Shown here in pieces: positions 1 through 12,000 of a DNA stretch of 64,000 nt (the stretch's first letter is position 1; each line of letters opens with the position of its first letter). A model generated the notes under the pieces. The model was not told where the DNA came from. It did no database searches and worked only from the letters and a program-made list of their open reading frames with translations. The translations under genes and the position numbers were made by a program. This DNA is from Trogon surrucura (Eukaryota > Chordata > Aves > Trogoniformes > Trogonidae). Where the stretch lies: assembly GCA_020746105.1 (NCBI GenBank), contig CM036618.1, positions 94,234,122 through 94,298,121 on the forward strand. The letters run 5' to 3'.

Positions 1-28
1 CAAATTGATTCAGACATCAATGCAACAG
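1..28 (+). CDS. DNAH8: DNAH8 partial exon (window start)
   Basis: After one leftover base, the frame reads KLIQTSMQQ and ends at donor GTGAGA. It joins in phase 0 to the next exon ([11 protein letters not shown]), recreating the conserved AAA6 motif of dynein heavy chains. It is too short to be found as an ORF; I identified it from the splice junction and family sequence. Confidence 0.85.
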
Positions 29-3000
29 GTGAGAAAACACCACTGCAATATGAGTTGATTATCTGTTTTAGTGTTCTTTACACCTCTTGCATTTTCACCT
101 TACTATCAGGTATACCTAAGGGTAAGCAAGTCCTAAGTGCCTAAGCTTAAAAACATTCTGCTCTGGGATATCCATGTGCCAGTGGAGTTCAAGTCAATAC
201 TCCTGCCAGCAGTGATACTGAGCAGCTTTCCAAAAGTAGCACATTCCCTTCTTACCAGTATGCTGTTAATCAAGGCTAAAAAGACATTGTGTCGTAGTTC
301 TATCCTGCCGGACTTGCAGATCCCACCTCTACTGGAATTCTTTTCTTCTTTTGTTTCCCTTCCTCTGTGAGAGCTACCTACTGGAACAGGTTGCCAAGAG
401 ATGTGGTGGGAGCCCAATCCCTGGAAGTTTTGAAGGCTGGGCTGGATGGGGCTCTGGGCAATCTGGTCTAGTGGAGGATGTCCCTGCTCATGGCACGGGA
501 GTTGGAACTAGGTGATCTTTAAGGTGCCTTCCAACCCTGACAATTCTATGATTCCATGTTACATAGTTTCTACTAGATAAATGGTGAGTGCATGCGTGGC
601 TTAAAGCTGTAGATATGGAAGGATGTGCTGGTTCCCAATACTGCCTCACATTTTTCTCACCTCTATGCTAGTGAGAGGGCCTCTTGCTCACCAGCAGTTG
701 GCTTTGGTTCTTTGTTGCTTTAATTGACAATCCTTTTGGCTTTGAATCCCAAAGAAGAATTCCCAAACCAGTATTTAAGATTTTTTTTTCTTGTATTTTG
801 TTATGCAGATTATATTCTCACATTGTAAAAAGATGAGAATTCTAAATAGCAGCTGCAAAAAGATAGTAATTGAAACCTCAAACACAGTTTAAAAGTTACC
901 GTGTAAAGGTAGCACAGTCTGGTCTGCTGGACACTTCAAAGACTTTTGGATAGCGTTGCAAATGAAGACATACAGCCATAGTTGCCTGTAAACTCAAAAA
1001 TATCAGGAATTAGTTTTATATTAGTATTCTGACTGCCTAGAGTATCTCCACTAATAGAGAGCAGAAGACTGCAAGAGCTATATTGACAAATGAAAGATAT
1101 TTTTCACATTACCATAACTGACAGTTAGTTGGTTAGTTACTAAACCAGCACCATTCTTTAGCTAATGCGGCTTTGGATACGGAAGTTCTTTTTATTGAAT
1201 CGCACCAACCTCTCAAGACCTACCAAATGTGACACCAGTACTGGAATATACGTGCACACCACTTTGGAAAAGAGAAATAAAATATCTCTTTATATCAGAC
1301 AGTGGGTTTTATGACATGCAAATGTGCACATACATCTCTCATAGAATCATAGAATGGCCTAGGCTGGAAGGGACCTTAGAGATCATTTTAATCCAACCTC
1401 CCAGTCATGGACAGGGATGCCTCTCATCTAGATCACGCAACACATGAGGACCGAACGGGAATCGAACCCACGACCTTTGGTGTTTCAGCACCACTCTCAA
1501 CTGACTGAGCTATACTTCTTTTGTGTTCGTATGTCTTGAATGGCCTTCCAGTTCATTCGAGTGATGAAAATGGGGACATCCCTGCCTTTCTTTTGCACTC
1601 AGCTAAAAGCACAAAGATGCTCAAATCAGCACTTTGGTATAGCTACTAGTAACAATTTCTGAACTAAATGCCTTGCTGATGCACACATTTTACCGGGGGG
1701 GGTGTGTGTGTGTGTGTGTGGAAAATATGTTAACACAGATTTGAAAGAACAAAACAGAATTAGTGAATATGAAGACAAATATCTGGGTTTTTCCCTACCT
1801 CTGGCCAAGAATATATAATATGATTAAAACTGCTGTTCTGTGTTACAGGTAGATAATTGTCAAAAACTGAGTGTGATTCATTTGGAAATGTGATAAACTG
1901 ATTAAAGATCTTCCACAACAAAGAAGGAAAAAAAAAACAACCCTCAGTTTAATTTTTTTAATATCCATCACTTCACCATAAATATTCCAATTATATTTTG
2001 TCACCAAATGTTATTTATTTCTTTTCAAATGAGCTAAAACAAAATTGCCAAAATGAAATTGCAAGATGTAATGAAATCCACACATCACTGTTTAGAACTG
2101 ATTAAATAATGTCACATTTTAATATCAAGCTTCTGATTCATCAGGCTTCTAAAGTGATGCTATAAAAGCTGATTGAGTTAAAATTCAAAATCACAAGTGC
2201 AGAGAGATAATGAAATAGAGATTTCATGAAATCTGAGAATTGAATAAGATTGAAATTAACATGCAGATGTTGAATATCATGGAAATGCTTTTATTGCATG
2301 TAAACTAATTGCAGTTGAAAATTTTTAGTCTTGTTACCACCTCTTTACACGTAATTTAGATTATGTTATTAACAAATAAGTTTTAAAATATCTATATTCC
2401 TTAGATTTCAACTGTTATTTTCCCCCTCACATTCTTTTGGATCTGATAGCAGGATTGCTTGTAACTCGTGTTTTGCTGGGAGAGGACAGGAATTATTTCT
2501 TTTTGCCACTAGGTAGCACTGGTACTTCACCTAAAATACAGGCTCTCAGGATGTTATTTTCATTGTGAACAATAGGATGTCGAAATAACTTTTGCACCGA
2601 CTTTTCCTATTTGCTTTAACTGTGCCAATATCATATCAAATAAAATGCTAATATATATTCAGGAACAGACCAAAAGTCAAATAATTTTTAAAAAACCCAA
2701 CCAAACATTACATACAATACTAGATTTTATTCTAAGTTACGCAGTTGATTTTAGCATTGTGACTAACTTGTTCTAAATTTTATGTGATAATAGTCCATAT
2801 TCTTATTTAGGGAGGCTGGGTGTTACTTCAGAATTGTCATCTTGGACTGGATTTCATGGATGAACTACTAAAGACACTTCTTACTGCTGAGATAAAGAAT
2901 GAGACATTTAGAGTTTGGATAACTACTGAACCACATCCTAAATTCCCAATTACACTGCTACAGGTTTGTCAAATATTTAATTCAGGTGCCTCATGCCATC

Positions 3001-6000
3001 AGAATTATTCAAGATTTAGTGTGTAAATGGAAATGAAATAAAAGAGGGGAAAATCCATAGTGAAATAAAAAGATGATCTTACGATGCAAACAGCACTTTA
3101 GAAAGGAAAGTCCTTACCAGTAACTGAATTTCTTGAAGACGCAGTAGGTATGTTTGATTTCACACTAAATCTGTACACAGAAACATTTGAATCAAAACTG
3201 TCAGGCTTCACCTATATCCCATTTGCTGAGATGCTTTGTGAACAGAGTAATGCCTGCAACTGCTCTTAGACTCTTCCAGATTTCCTTACCTGAAATAAAG
3301 GGGACAGAATACACATGGACAGCACATCTCAAAGAACATAATCTACCAAGAAGTAACCTGGAGGTTTTTTTGGATAAACTGTATATGGTTTTCTGTAATT
3401 CTCTGAGACATTTTTCATTGGTACCAGGAAAATTGCCTAAACCCTTACCAAATGCATTTAAGTCAATTATGATGGTTCCTAGCACTCTCTCAGCAGGTCA
3501 TAATGCTAGTTAATATCCAGTGTAATGGCTGTGTGTTGACACTTCTTGTTCATAGACCACTTTCATCTTAAAAACAGTGGAAGTCACCTTAGGGGTCCTA
3601 ATTCTCTCTAAATAAAAATAGGTACTATACACTGTATTTAGAACCTAAAGGGTTCCTTTCTCAAATGTGTCTAGGAGACAACCTTCAGTAAGAAATGTAT
3701 GGCACCACGGAAAAACACTCTGTATAGAAGCTAGCTGTATGGATCTACATTCTCCTGCATTCTCTCAACATAAAATTAAATCCTGCATCTTCAAGGGTCT
3801 TATGAATAGTGAGATATATAAACAATTTGCTAAAAGTGAGAATAGAGATCTGAGAGAATTGCTAGGTGAATCTTCACTACATTTATCTCAGATGTTTCAC
3901 ATGTGATTTCCCAGTCTATAGTGTCAAGTTATTTGTTAAAATATTTGTGAATTCCAGACAATGAGTAAGTAATAAATCAGAAGTCAACTCCTTCTCAGAA
4001 GAAACAAAGAATAATTTTCTTTATTTTTTATAGATGACATTCATCAAAATCTGAACAGCATATTCTTTGAAATGTGGAAAGACTACTTAGCAAGTGTTCC
4101 CTTTCAGTCCAACAGTCTAGTGAGTTCACGTGCAGATAGGTCCTTGCAGAAGACTGGAGCTTATTTCTGGGATAGCATGCCTGGGCTCTGCTGCCCAAAA
4201 ATATGTTTGAGAAGCCATTCATTAAAAATAATTTAGTTCTTTACCACAAATATGGAGATAGTAAAACTGCAGGGCGAAATACATATTTAATGGCAGACAC
4301 TCAGGAATATTTCTCTGAAGTGGAAACGGTTGAGCCATGTGGGACTCAGCCCGTGGCAGCCTGGCATTTACTATCCTTTCTATACATGCTACCATATTAC
4401 CCAAGTTAGCCATTCAGGTATCTACTGTTGGATCAGAAAAATACTTAGTTTTCATTTGCGTTCCACCAGCATTTGAAAGTGTTTCAAGGAACAGAGATTC
4501 TGAGAAGGCCACTCTATCTGAACTAATAGACTCAAGTGTGCCCCATGAACATTACTCAGCTAAGGCTAAGTAGTTACAACAGGCTTTAATGTGAAAACCT
4601 GTGTTAACTAACGCTCTTCCAAATAATTTGCAGGTATGCTTTGAAAACTAAAATTTTGTAGCAACTCTTCCCGATAGGCAGTTCACACAAAACTAAGGGG
4701 CTGTATTCTCAGGGGCTGTGACAGTTTACTACCGCAAATGCAGATTTCATGCCTGCTGACCAGAGTGCCTGGGAACATTTTCAGGTGAATCTAATTTACT
4801 ACTGCAGACATAGCCACAGGATCTAGAGTAGCCACTGTGAACGCAAAGATCTGAGCTAAGGAAAAGTGTGATTTCTTTTTATATACTGTGAAATTCTGGG
4901 GCCAGAAATACGACAGGGTTCTTGTCATCTATTCCATATAGTTCTCTTCCATTGTTCAGTCATTGAATTAGGGACAGAGAACAGTATGATGCTTGAAAAT
5001 TCTTAGATCTGTGGACAAGTGTCAGTGATGTTTCTGACCAATATAAACTGAAGGTCTATGTTCAGAATTCCTTGTGGCCTAATCTAGTATGTATGCTTTT
5101 TATGCAGTTTGTAGTACAACTACATATCAACTTTATGTCTGCAATGCTTCTGCTATTTACATTTTGTTTATAGCTAACAGTTGCAACATTTTTGTATTTT
5201 CCTGCTTTTGTTTCAGCAAACAAATCCAATTCTTTTATCTTTTTCACTTGACAGAGTGCTATAAAGTTCACAAATGAACCTCCCCAAGGTATCCGTGCTG
5301 GATTAAAAAGAACTTTTTCTGGAATCAGTCAGGATCTGTTAGATGTTAGCAATATGCCTATGTGGAAACCTTTGCTTTACACTGTAGCATTTCTGCATTC
5401 AACTGTTCAGGTATTATAAAGTTTGCAAATAGTGTTGTAATATATGAAGTCACTTTAACAGAAATTCCTGAAAATACACATTCTGGTATTTGTTGTAGCA
5501 TTATGTTTCAGGGCTCAAGCTTTAATTTCTATAATATGTGTTTCAAGGTTCTTTAGTCTCTTAATAGTTTTATAGATTTTACACAATTTTTATACTATGG
5601 GCATTTAAAATGATTTTTTTTTCTCATCTGACTTTAGCTGTCCAGAAGCCAATCATTTGGTGTAAGGGAAAAAAGCTCTCTCTGTAGTGAACAGAAGTAG
5701 ATAAGCACCCTGAAAACCACCTTATCTGTCTTGGCTGTCTCTCTATAAAAGAGTGAATTATTTTCTATAGATAGGTCACTCTTTCTGTCCATTGATTTTA
5801 AAAGCAACCCAAATACCTAGCTTAGAGTAACTGTCTGCTTTCTAGGTGGCTAAAACTAAATAGAATCCTATCATTTAGCATCTTGGTTTTATCTGTGTCA
5901 ATGTGTTTTCTACATTAATTCAAATGTAAGCACAATGATATCTATAAAGTAAAAGTTATGAAAGTTTTGACATCACAATAAATACCAACATTTTGAGCTC

Positions 6001-9000
6001 TCTGAATACATCTTTTCATCAAAGATCTCAGAATAGTTATAAAACACTATTTAAGCTTTAGGCTCTATTGAGCTGCTCATATTTTCAGCGTAAAAAAGAT
6101 GGTGAGCGAAGGACAATTTTTTGGAGGTCTATTAAGATATAGTATTCTGCTTTATTTTTCCCCTCCTACCTTTCTATAAACAGTGATAAAATTGTTCTCT
6201 GGACTGCCTCAGGATTATACTGTTCTTGTGAAGCTGGAAGATCTAAGCTTATTCAGCCATCAGTACTTTTAAAAACTATTATAGTTATTCATCTGTTCAG
6301 AAAACGTATTTATGGATTGCCAGTCAGCAAGCAATATATACATTGCCCTGCCTTTAAGCAGACCAATCCCCAATATCCTCTGGTGACAAGATCACTATGA
6401 TAAATACAGCTTAAGAAGTAATTCAGAGAATTTGACATAAAGTCATTATACCTTTCTGCAGGTATTACTGGTTAATGCTATCTCGTCTGCTTATAAATAG
6501 TACTTGATTTTCGTTAAATAAATGTTACTTAACTAGATTTCAAAGACTGTCAGGTCATTGTTGACCTGGTAATGTAAACTCTGATAAATATCACTTAGTT
6601 AATTTTAGAATGTCAGTATTATGCTGTTTATTCATTTAATAAATGTCAGCACTATTCAGCAATTAATTTTTTTCCACATTCTGGAAAACAGTCACTGAGT
6701 GATGCAACAGAGGGTGGCTAAAACAAAGTTGTGAGGAATCTAATAGTGTTGGGTGTTTAAAATGTTTGGGGTGCAGATTAAATTCTTACTTTTATAGTCA
6801 ACTATTTTTCTATTACTAAAAGTATTGTAATTTTATTTTCAATTTTTTATGTGAAAATAAATTTGAATAAGGTGGTGGTGACAGCCTTATAATAAAGTAG
6901 TGAATTTTGAAAAAAAGTAAATTAAAAACATACAGTGAAATAGTAAGCCTTTGAATAATAGCATTAATACAGGAGCTTGAAAAATTAAAACTATAATTGG
7001 TAAACAGCATATGTAGAAGAAAAAAGTACAACTAAGAATTGTTCCATGTGCTTACAATACAGAGATTTCATAATTATTTACATAAATCACTTAATATAAA
7101 AGCCAGACATTAAATATTTCAAACCTACAACTGATACATTTATTAGTAAAGCTAGCAATGAATTATTCTGTTGCTTTTTCCTATAAATATCTATCCCTCA
7201 TGGTGCAACTTAATAATAAATTTTGTTTATTACTGATGTGTTTGAGGCACAGGTGGTTTCCTGGGCTAGATTTGTTCTTCAGTTCAGTTCTTTACTCCAC
7301 TATTTGTATTTAGCTTTAATAATGAAGCAAAATTGTATGTTGTTTCATTAAAATATTTGGTTTTAATTGTATTCTTAAGGAACGACGCAAGTTTGGGCCT
7401 TTGGGTTGGAATATTCCCTATGAATTTAACTCATCAGACTTTACAGTCAGTGTTCAGTTCATACAAAATCACCTAGATGATTGTGACATCAAGAAGGTGA
7501 ATACTAAAATTTCCATATAGTATATTTAATTGCTTTGTACAGCACCTGAAATTGTTATTTCTTCATGTTACTATTTATCATAATTTATTCACTGCTATTC
7601 TTTCAGTATAGCTTCTTAAAATCAAAGTTTCAGATTCCCCAAAAGACAGTTAAGCTGAAAAATTTTGTGTGCCATCATCCATGGAAAAATATGTAATAAT
7701 TAAGAACTTCAGAATTTGATCTTGTTTTTTGGTTTTGTTGGGTTTTTTCAGTACCATACCTAAAATATTAACAGGTCTATACAGTATCTGTTTTGGAAAG
7801 AGAGCTAAAATATTTACAGAGGTTGACAGAGCCAATCAAATTTCTCCATGGTTGCCATTTGGTCTTCTCCCATTTTTCAGGCAATAATGTAGTAGAAGAG
7901 CCACACCTTGCAAAGAAGTACTTTGCCAATAGAGAAAGATAAGAAAATTGGGGAAGTGGAAAAAAAAAAAGAAAGAAAGTAGAGAGGCAGTAGCAGCTGA
8001 TAGTGATTTCAGGTCACACAAGAAATAATGAGATACACTTCAAATAGCAAGATCAAGTCCAACTCTACTATAAAATTATAGAGTTGAGCTCAGAAAATAT
8101 ATTAGAAATAAAATATTTTTTTTTCCAACAATGATCTTTTCATCTTATATTTCAGAGCCTTATAAGATTTAGATTATAGTTAAATTGCAGGCTGGATACC
8201 GTCTTCTTACATGTTACAACTAGTGTCTTTCATTTACTGCACCCAGGGAATATCATGGAACACAGTACACTACATGATTGGAGAAGTACAATATGGAGGC
8301 CGAGTCACGGATGACTTTGATAAGCGTCTTCTTAATTGCTTTGCAAGGGTAGGAGACCTTGAAAATACGGTTATTTTTTATTGGCTGCTGCAATATAGAA
8401 ATCAGAAGATCTTTCTGCTGAATATGCACTTCACCAGTTTATAAGACTCTTTGGAGTGAAATAAATTTTTCAAAATATCGTTCTTTGGCAGTGAGGTTCT
8501 TCCCCTTGGTTTCTTTTTAGTGAGGAGCAAAAACTATTAGAAAGATTCAGCTAGAACTCAAACTTATAACTCTTAATGTATTCATGTATACAAGCAAAAC
8601 TAGATGTCGTAGCTAAAGCAAAAGCCCTAATTCTTCAAGAATAAAAATGAGATTTAAAAAACTCTAAGTAACAAAGTAATTGTGTGGGGTTTTTCTCTGG
8701 ATTTTTTGCAGGTATGGTTTAATGAAAAGATGTTTGACAGCTCTTTCTGTTTTTACACTGGTTATAAAATTCCAGTGTGCAAAACTGTGGAACAGTATTG
8801 TGAATACATCCAGTCACTTCCTGCCATGGACAGCCCAAAGGTTTTTGGTCTCCATCCTAATGCTGACATTACGTAAGTAGACCTCAGCATATGATCTCTG
8901 AAAGCAGAGACCTTTTCTTTTAGTGTTTGGAAACAAATCCCTATGAAATGCTTAAATGAAGCATCTTTCTCATAGAAAACCTAGGATTCATGTGAATTTC

Positions 9001-12000
9001 ACTTCTGAAGTGGAACACTTGATGTGTATGTGCATATGATGGATATGCATGCAATATCTTCAGCTACATTTTAGATCTTCTTGTAAAGCAGTTGGAATTT
9101 TTATTACTTAATCCTCATGGGTTTAGATTTTTTTAAAATTTTAAAGCATCATCTAATATGAACACATGATACAAGGTTCTATACAGTTCAATTAGATAAA
9201 ATTTCTAATGTTTGCCTTCTGTTCCAAGTACTATATCATTTTTCTGTGCACAGTCATTAAATGATCCTCTGGATTGTTGTTTGTTTTATAAGCATGCCTT
9301 TGGATATATCTTTGACTTAATTCACTTTTGCATTTCAAATAACGTCTGTAACAGCTTGCCTTTTATTTCCATCTAATGTTACATGCCCTGTGAAAGTATA
9401 TGAATCATCATATTTTTTACTGAAGCTCTTAATTCTGCCATGAATTATTGTATTTTCATTATGTCTACATTCGTTGTTTCTTAACATAGCTTTTTTATTT
9501 TTAAACAGAACAAATGTTATTCAAATGCCCAACTGCTGTGGAAACCTAATAGTATCTTTTAACATTTTGGACAAAACAATAATTTCCCACAATTTTAAGT
9601 CTCAAATTGGAGAGGCTGGTGCTGTAGCAAGAGCCCAGTATTCTAAGCACACTGTGAGAACAGTACACAGTTGTGTCAACTCTGCTTAGCATTTACAATT
9701 GTAAATATATACTTCTGAAGACAAGAATCTATGAGTAGATTGTGTTTCAAGTAATTTTCTGATACTTGTAATCCTCCCTTCCAGAACTAATTAAGGAAGA
9801 GCCAAGACTTAACAGAGAAGTAAACAAAGTCCTAAAGAGACACATGCTTCGGATTCAAAATTAGGCTTATAGGAGGGCTAATTTATAGGAGGAAACTTGA
9901 AACTAACAGTGTTGGAGTAGCTTTAGTGAGTAGGAACAGCTCTTTCATTTCTCTCTAGTACTGAATTTTTCTTGATTTGGTGTATCAGCATGTTCCTGTT
10001 ACTTTAATCCTTTTTCTGAAAATTCCTCTGTAGGTATTTCTTCAGAGTTTGGGGAAAATGTTCAATAGCTTTGTGCTTTTTGCCATGTCTTATCACGGTC
10101 TATTATAGGGAACTAGCTACAAGTACTCTGTCTGAATTTCATCTTTGACGCACAGACCAAATCGATTAGCATCCCATACAATATAAAAATTTGCATTCAA
10201 CTTTTCGTTAAAATATCAAGACATCTCAGAGGATGCAGAAGGCTAACTGCTAGAATCATAACCCTGAGACAGACACAACCTCTCCATGTTATCATTACTG
10301 AGGACGAGAAAGACCTTACCTCAATGATTTAGTCGGGCAGTTTCCCAATTCAGCCAAAAGCTTGATCCATTGTTTCAAACTGTAAGACTTTACTGAATGT
10401 TTATGCTTTCATCCATTTGGGATCAATACCTGAAACCATTGTGACTGATTTTCACTTGCTGTATCAATCACAGGCTCTATGTTGCAAAGGCAACACAGTT
10501 AACATGTACCTGAGCAGGCAATGAGGTTTCTGACAATATCCTGTCAAAACCTTCTCCAATTGGTTTCATACTGAAGCCTTAAATGTAACTGAAATTTCCT
10601 AAAGCTACGGCAAGCTTTTATTAACCAACATAGATAGAACAGAATCTCCCATTGTCCCTTGGTGAATGTAACATTTTGAATAGCATACGGCAATAGATAT
10701 TGCTGTTTTCTATGCAAAGCTGAGGTAATGATTCTGTCAAACTGCATTTGTTCTTAGTTTTAACTTCCAGTAAATTCCTGGTGGCGCAGACTCTGGCTAT
10801 CGAACAATGATAGGCTGTTGAATCCAAACTCTGCGAGAAAATATTTTTAATAATGCTTTTTTAAGCAAATTAAAATCCTTAGAAAATTCCTTCTTTTTTT
10901 CCTAGTTATGACAGAATTTGCTTTGCAATACTGCTTGAGGGGAAAAAAAGAATATAAACAGGTATAAAATGCTTTATCTTAAATGCTTTTATGCAACATT
11001 GACAGTATAAATGAGATTGACTGATCTCTAAGGTCCCTTCAAGCCCAGGCCATTCGATGATGATGATGATGACTTAATGTTGCTTTAGCTTCCTTAACGG
11101 TCACATAAGACTTCCTTTACTGTAACAGAGAAAAATAGATCCTTGTAAAGTGCAATTCCTCTGATTACAAAGCAGACATCTAAAATACATGAACTTAATC
11201 AGGCTGCTTGCGTTACCTACAAGGACAATCTAGACAAACAGCTGGTGTGTAGACATCTACACTTCAATGTCTAAATGCAATCAGGGACACCCCATTGTGT
11301 CTATCTGCTTTCCTTCCCAGGAACACGGTACTTGCTCTACAAAGCTGGGCAGTCTTTTTTAAATTATTGTTTGCATCCACACTTCAATATTTTATTTGCA
11401 ATGTAGAGGAAAGTTTTCCAAAGACCAGAAAAGTTTTGTTTCACAGTGTCTTTTATATTCACTGTGTCCCACTGTTACGTGAATGAAATTTCTTGTTTCT
11501 ACGTTCTCCTGGCTTCCACACTGGAATATTATTTTTAATTATGTACACATTGAGATGTATTATTTTGTCTTTTCTATTTTTATTTATAATAAAATTCTTC
11601 TTTTTCAAACTGCTGCTGCTATTCATGTTTGCCTCTTGATACAGATTCAGATAATTTCTCCTCAGGAAAACTGCTAGCTTATGTCATTGAAGAAAGGAAT
11701 ATTACTTACCTTGATTTTGCTCCTCTGCATTTATTTTTCAAAAATTGTTCTCTGCTTTTCCCCAAAGATTTCGTATTGCCTTCTTTTTTTAAATTGTTTC
11801 TGGTTTGTTTAGATTTGGAGAAATACCATTAATTTTTGTGATTCTGTAATATTTTTTTAATTTATGTGATAATTCTGACAGCAGTATTTGTACCTGCAGT
11901 GTGAAGAAGAATGTTCACTTCTCTCTTATCACTAGCTGTTAGATCCGTGAGACTCAGAGTAAGGGTTACAACCACCAGTATGTCATCCAAATTAGGAATG

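Larger units (their letters stand above)
29..2810 (+). other. DNAH8 intron with CR1 tail, SINE and GT repeat
   Basis: This is an intron bounded by GTGAGA and TTATTTAG. It holds a CR1 3' end, one tRNA-derived SINE and a GT microsatellite, each listed separately. The rest is AT-rich unique sequence in which I see no further feature. Confidence 0.8.
2964..8711 (+). other. DNAH8 introns between the exons at 2811-8872
   Basis: Four introns (2964-5254, 5411-7379, 7497-8246, 8349-8711) separate the exons listed. They are AT-rich, and I recognise no mobile element or RNA gene in them. Short ORFs in these stretches have no family resemblance. Confidence 0.75.

Noticed and set aside
1440-1513. Possible tRNA-Ile gene or pseudogene
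   Set aside because: The A and B boxes are tRNA-like, but the acceptor stem does not pair and the sequence runs into a CR1-type tail, so it is a SINE.
3187-3513. 108-codon ORF in a DNAH8 intron
   Set aside because: It does not resemble dynein or any family I recognise; it lies between two exons that already splice in phase.
8041-8110. Short inverted repeat AACTCTA...TAGAGTT
   Set aside because: Seven-base arms with a loop in AT-rich intron sequence are expected by chance.
8680-8880. 66-codon ORF over the DNAH8 exon at 8712-8872
   Set aside because: It is a frame shadow of the true exon (VWFNEKMF...).
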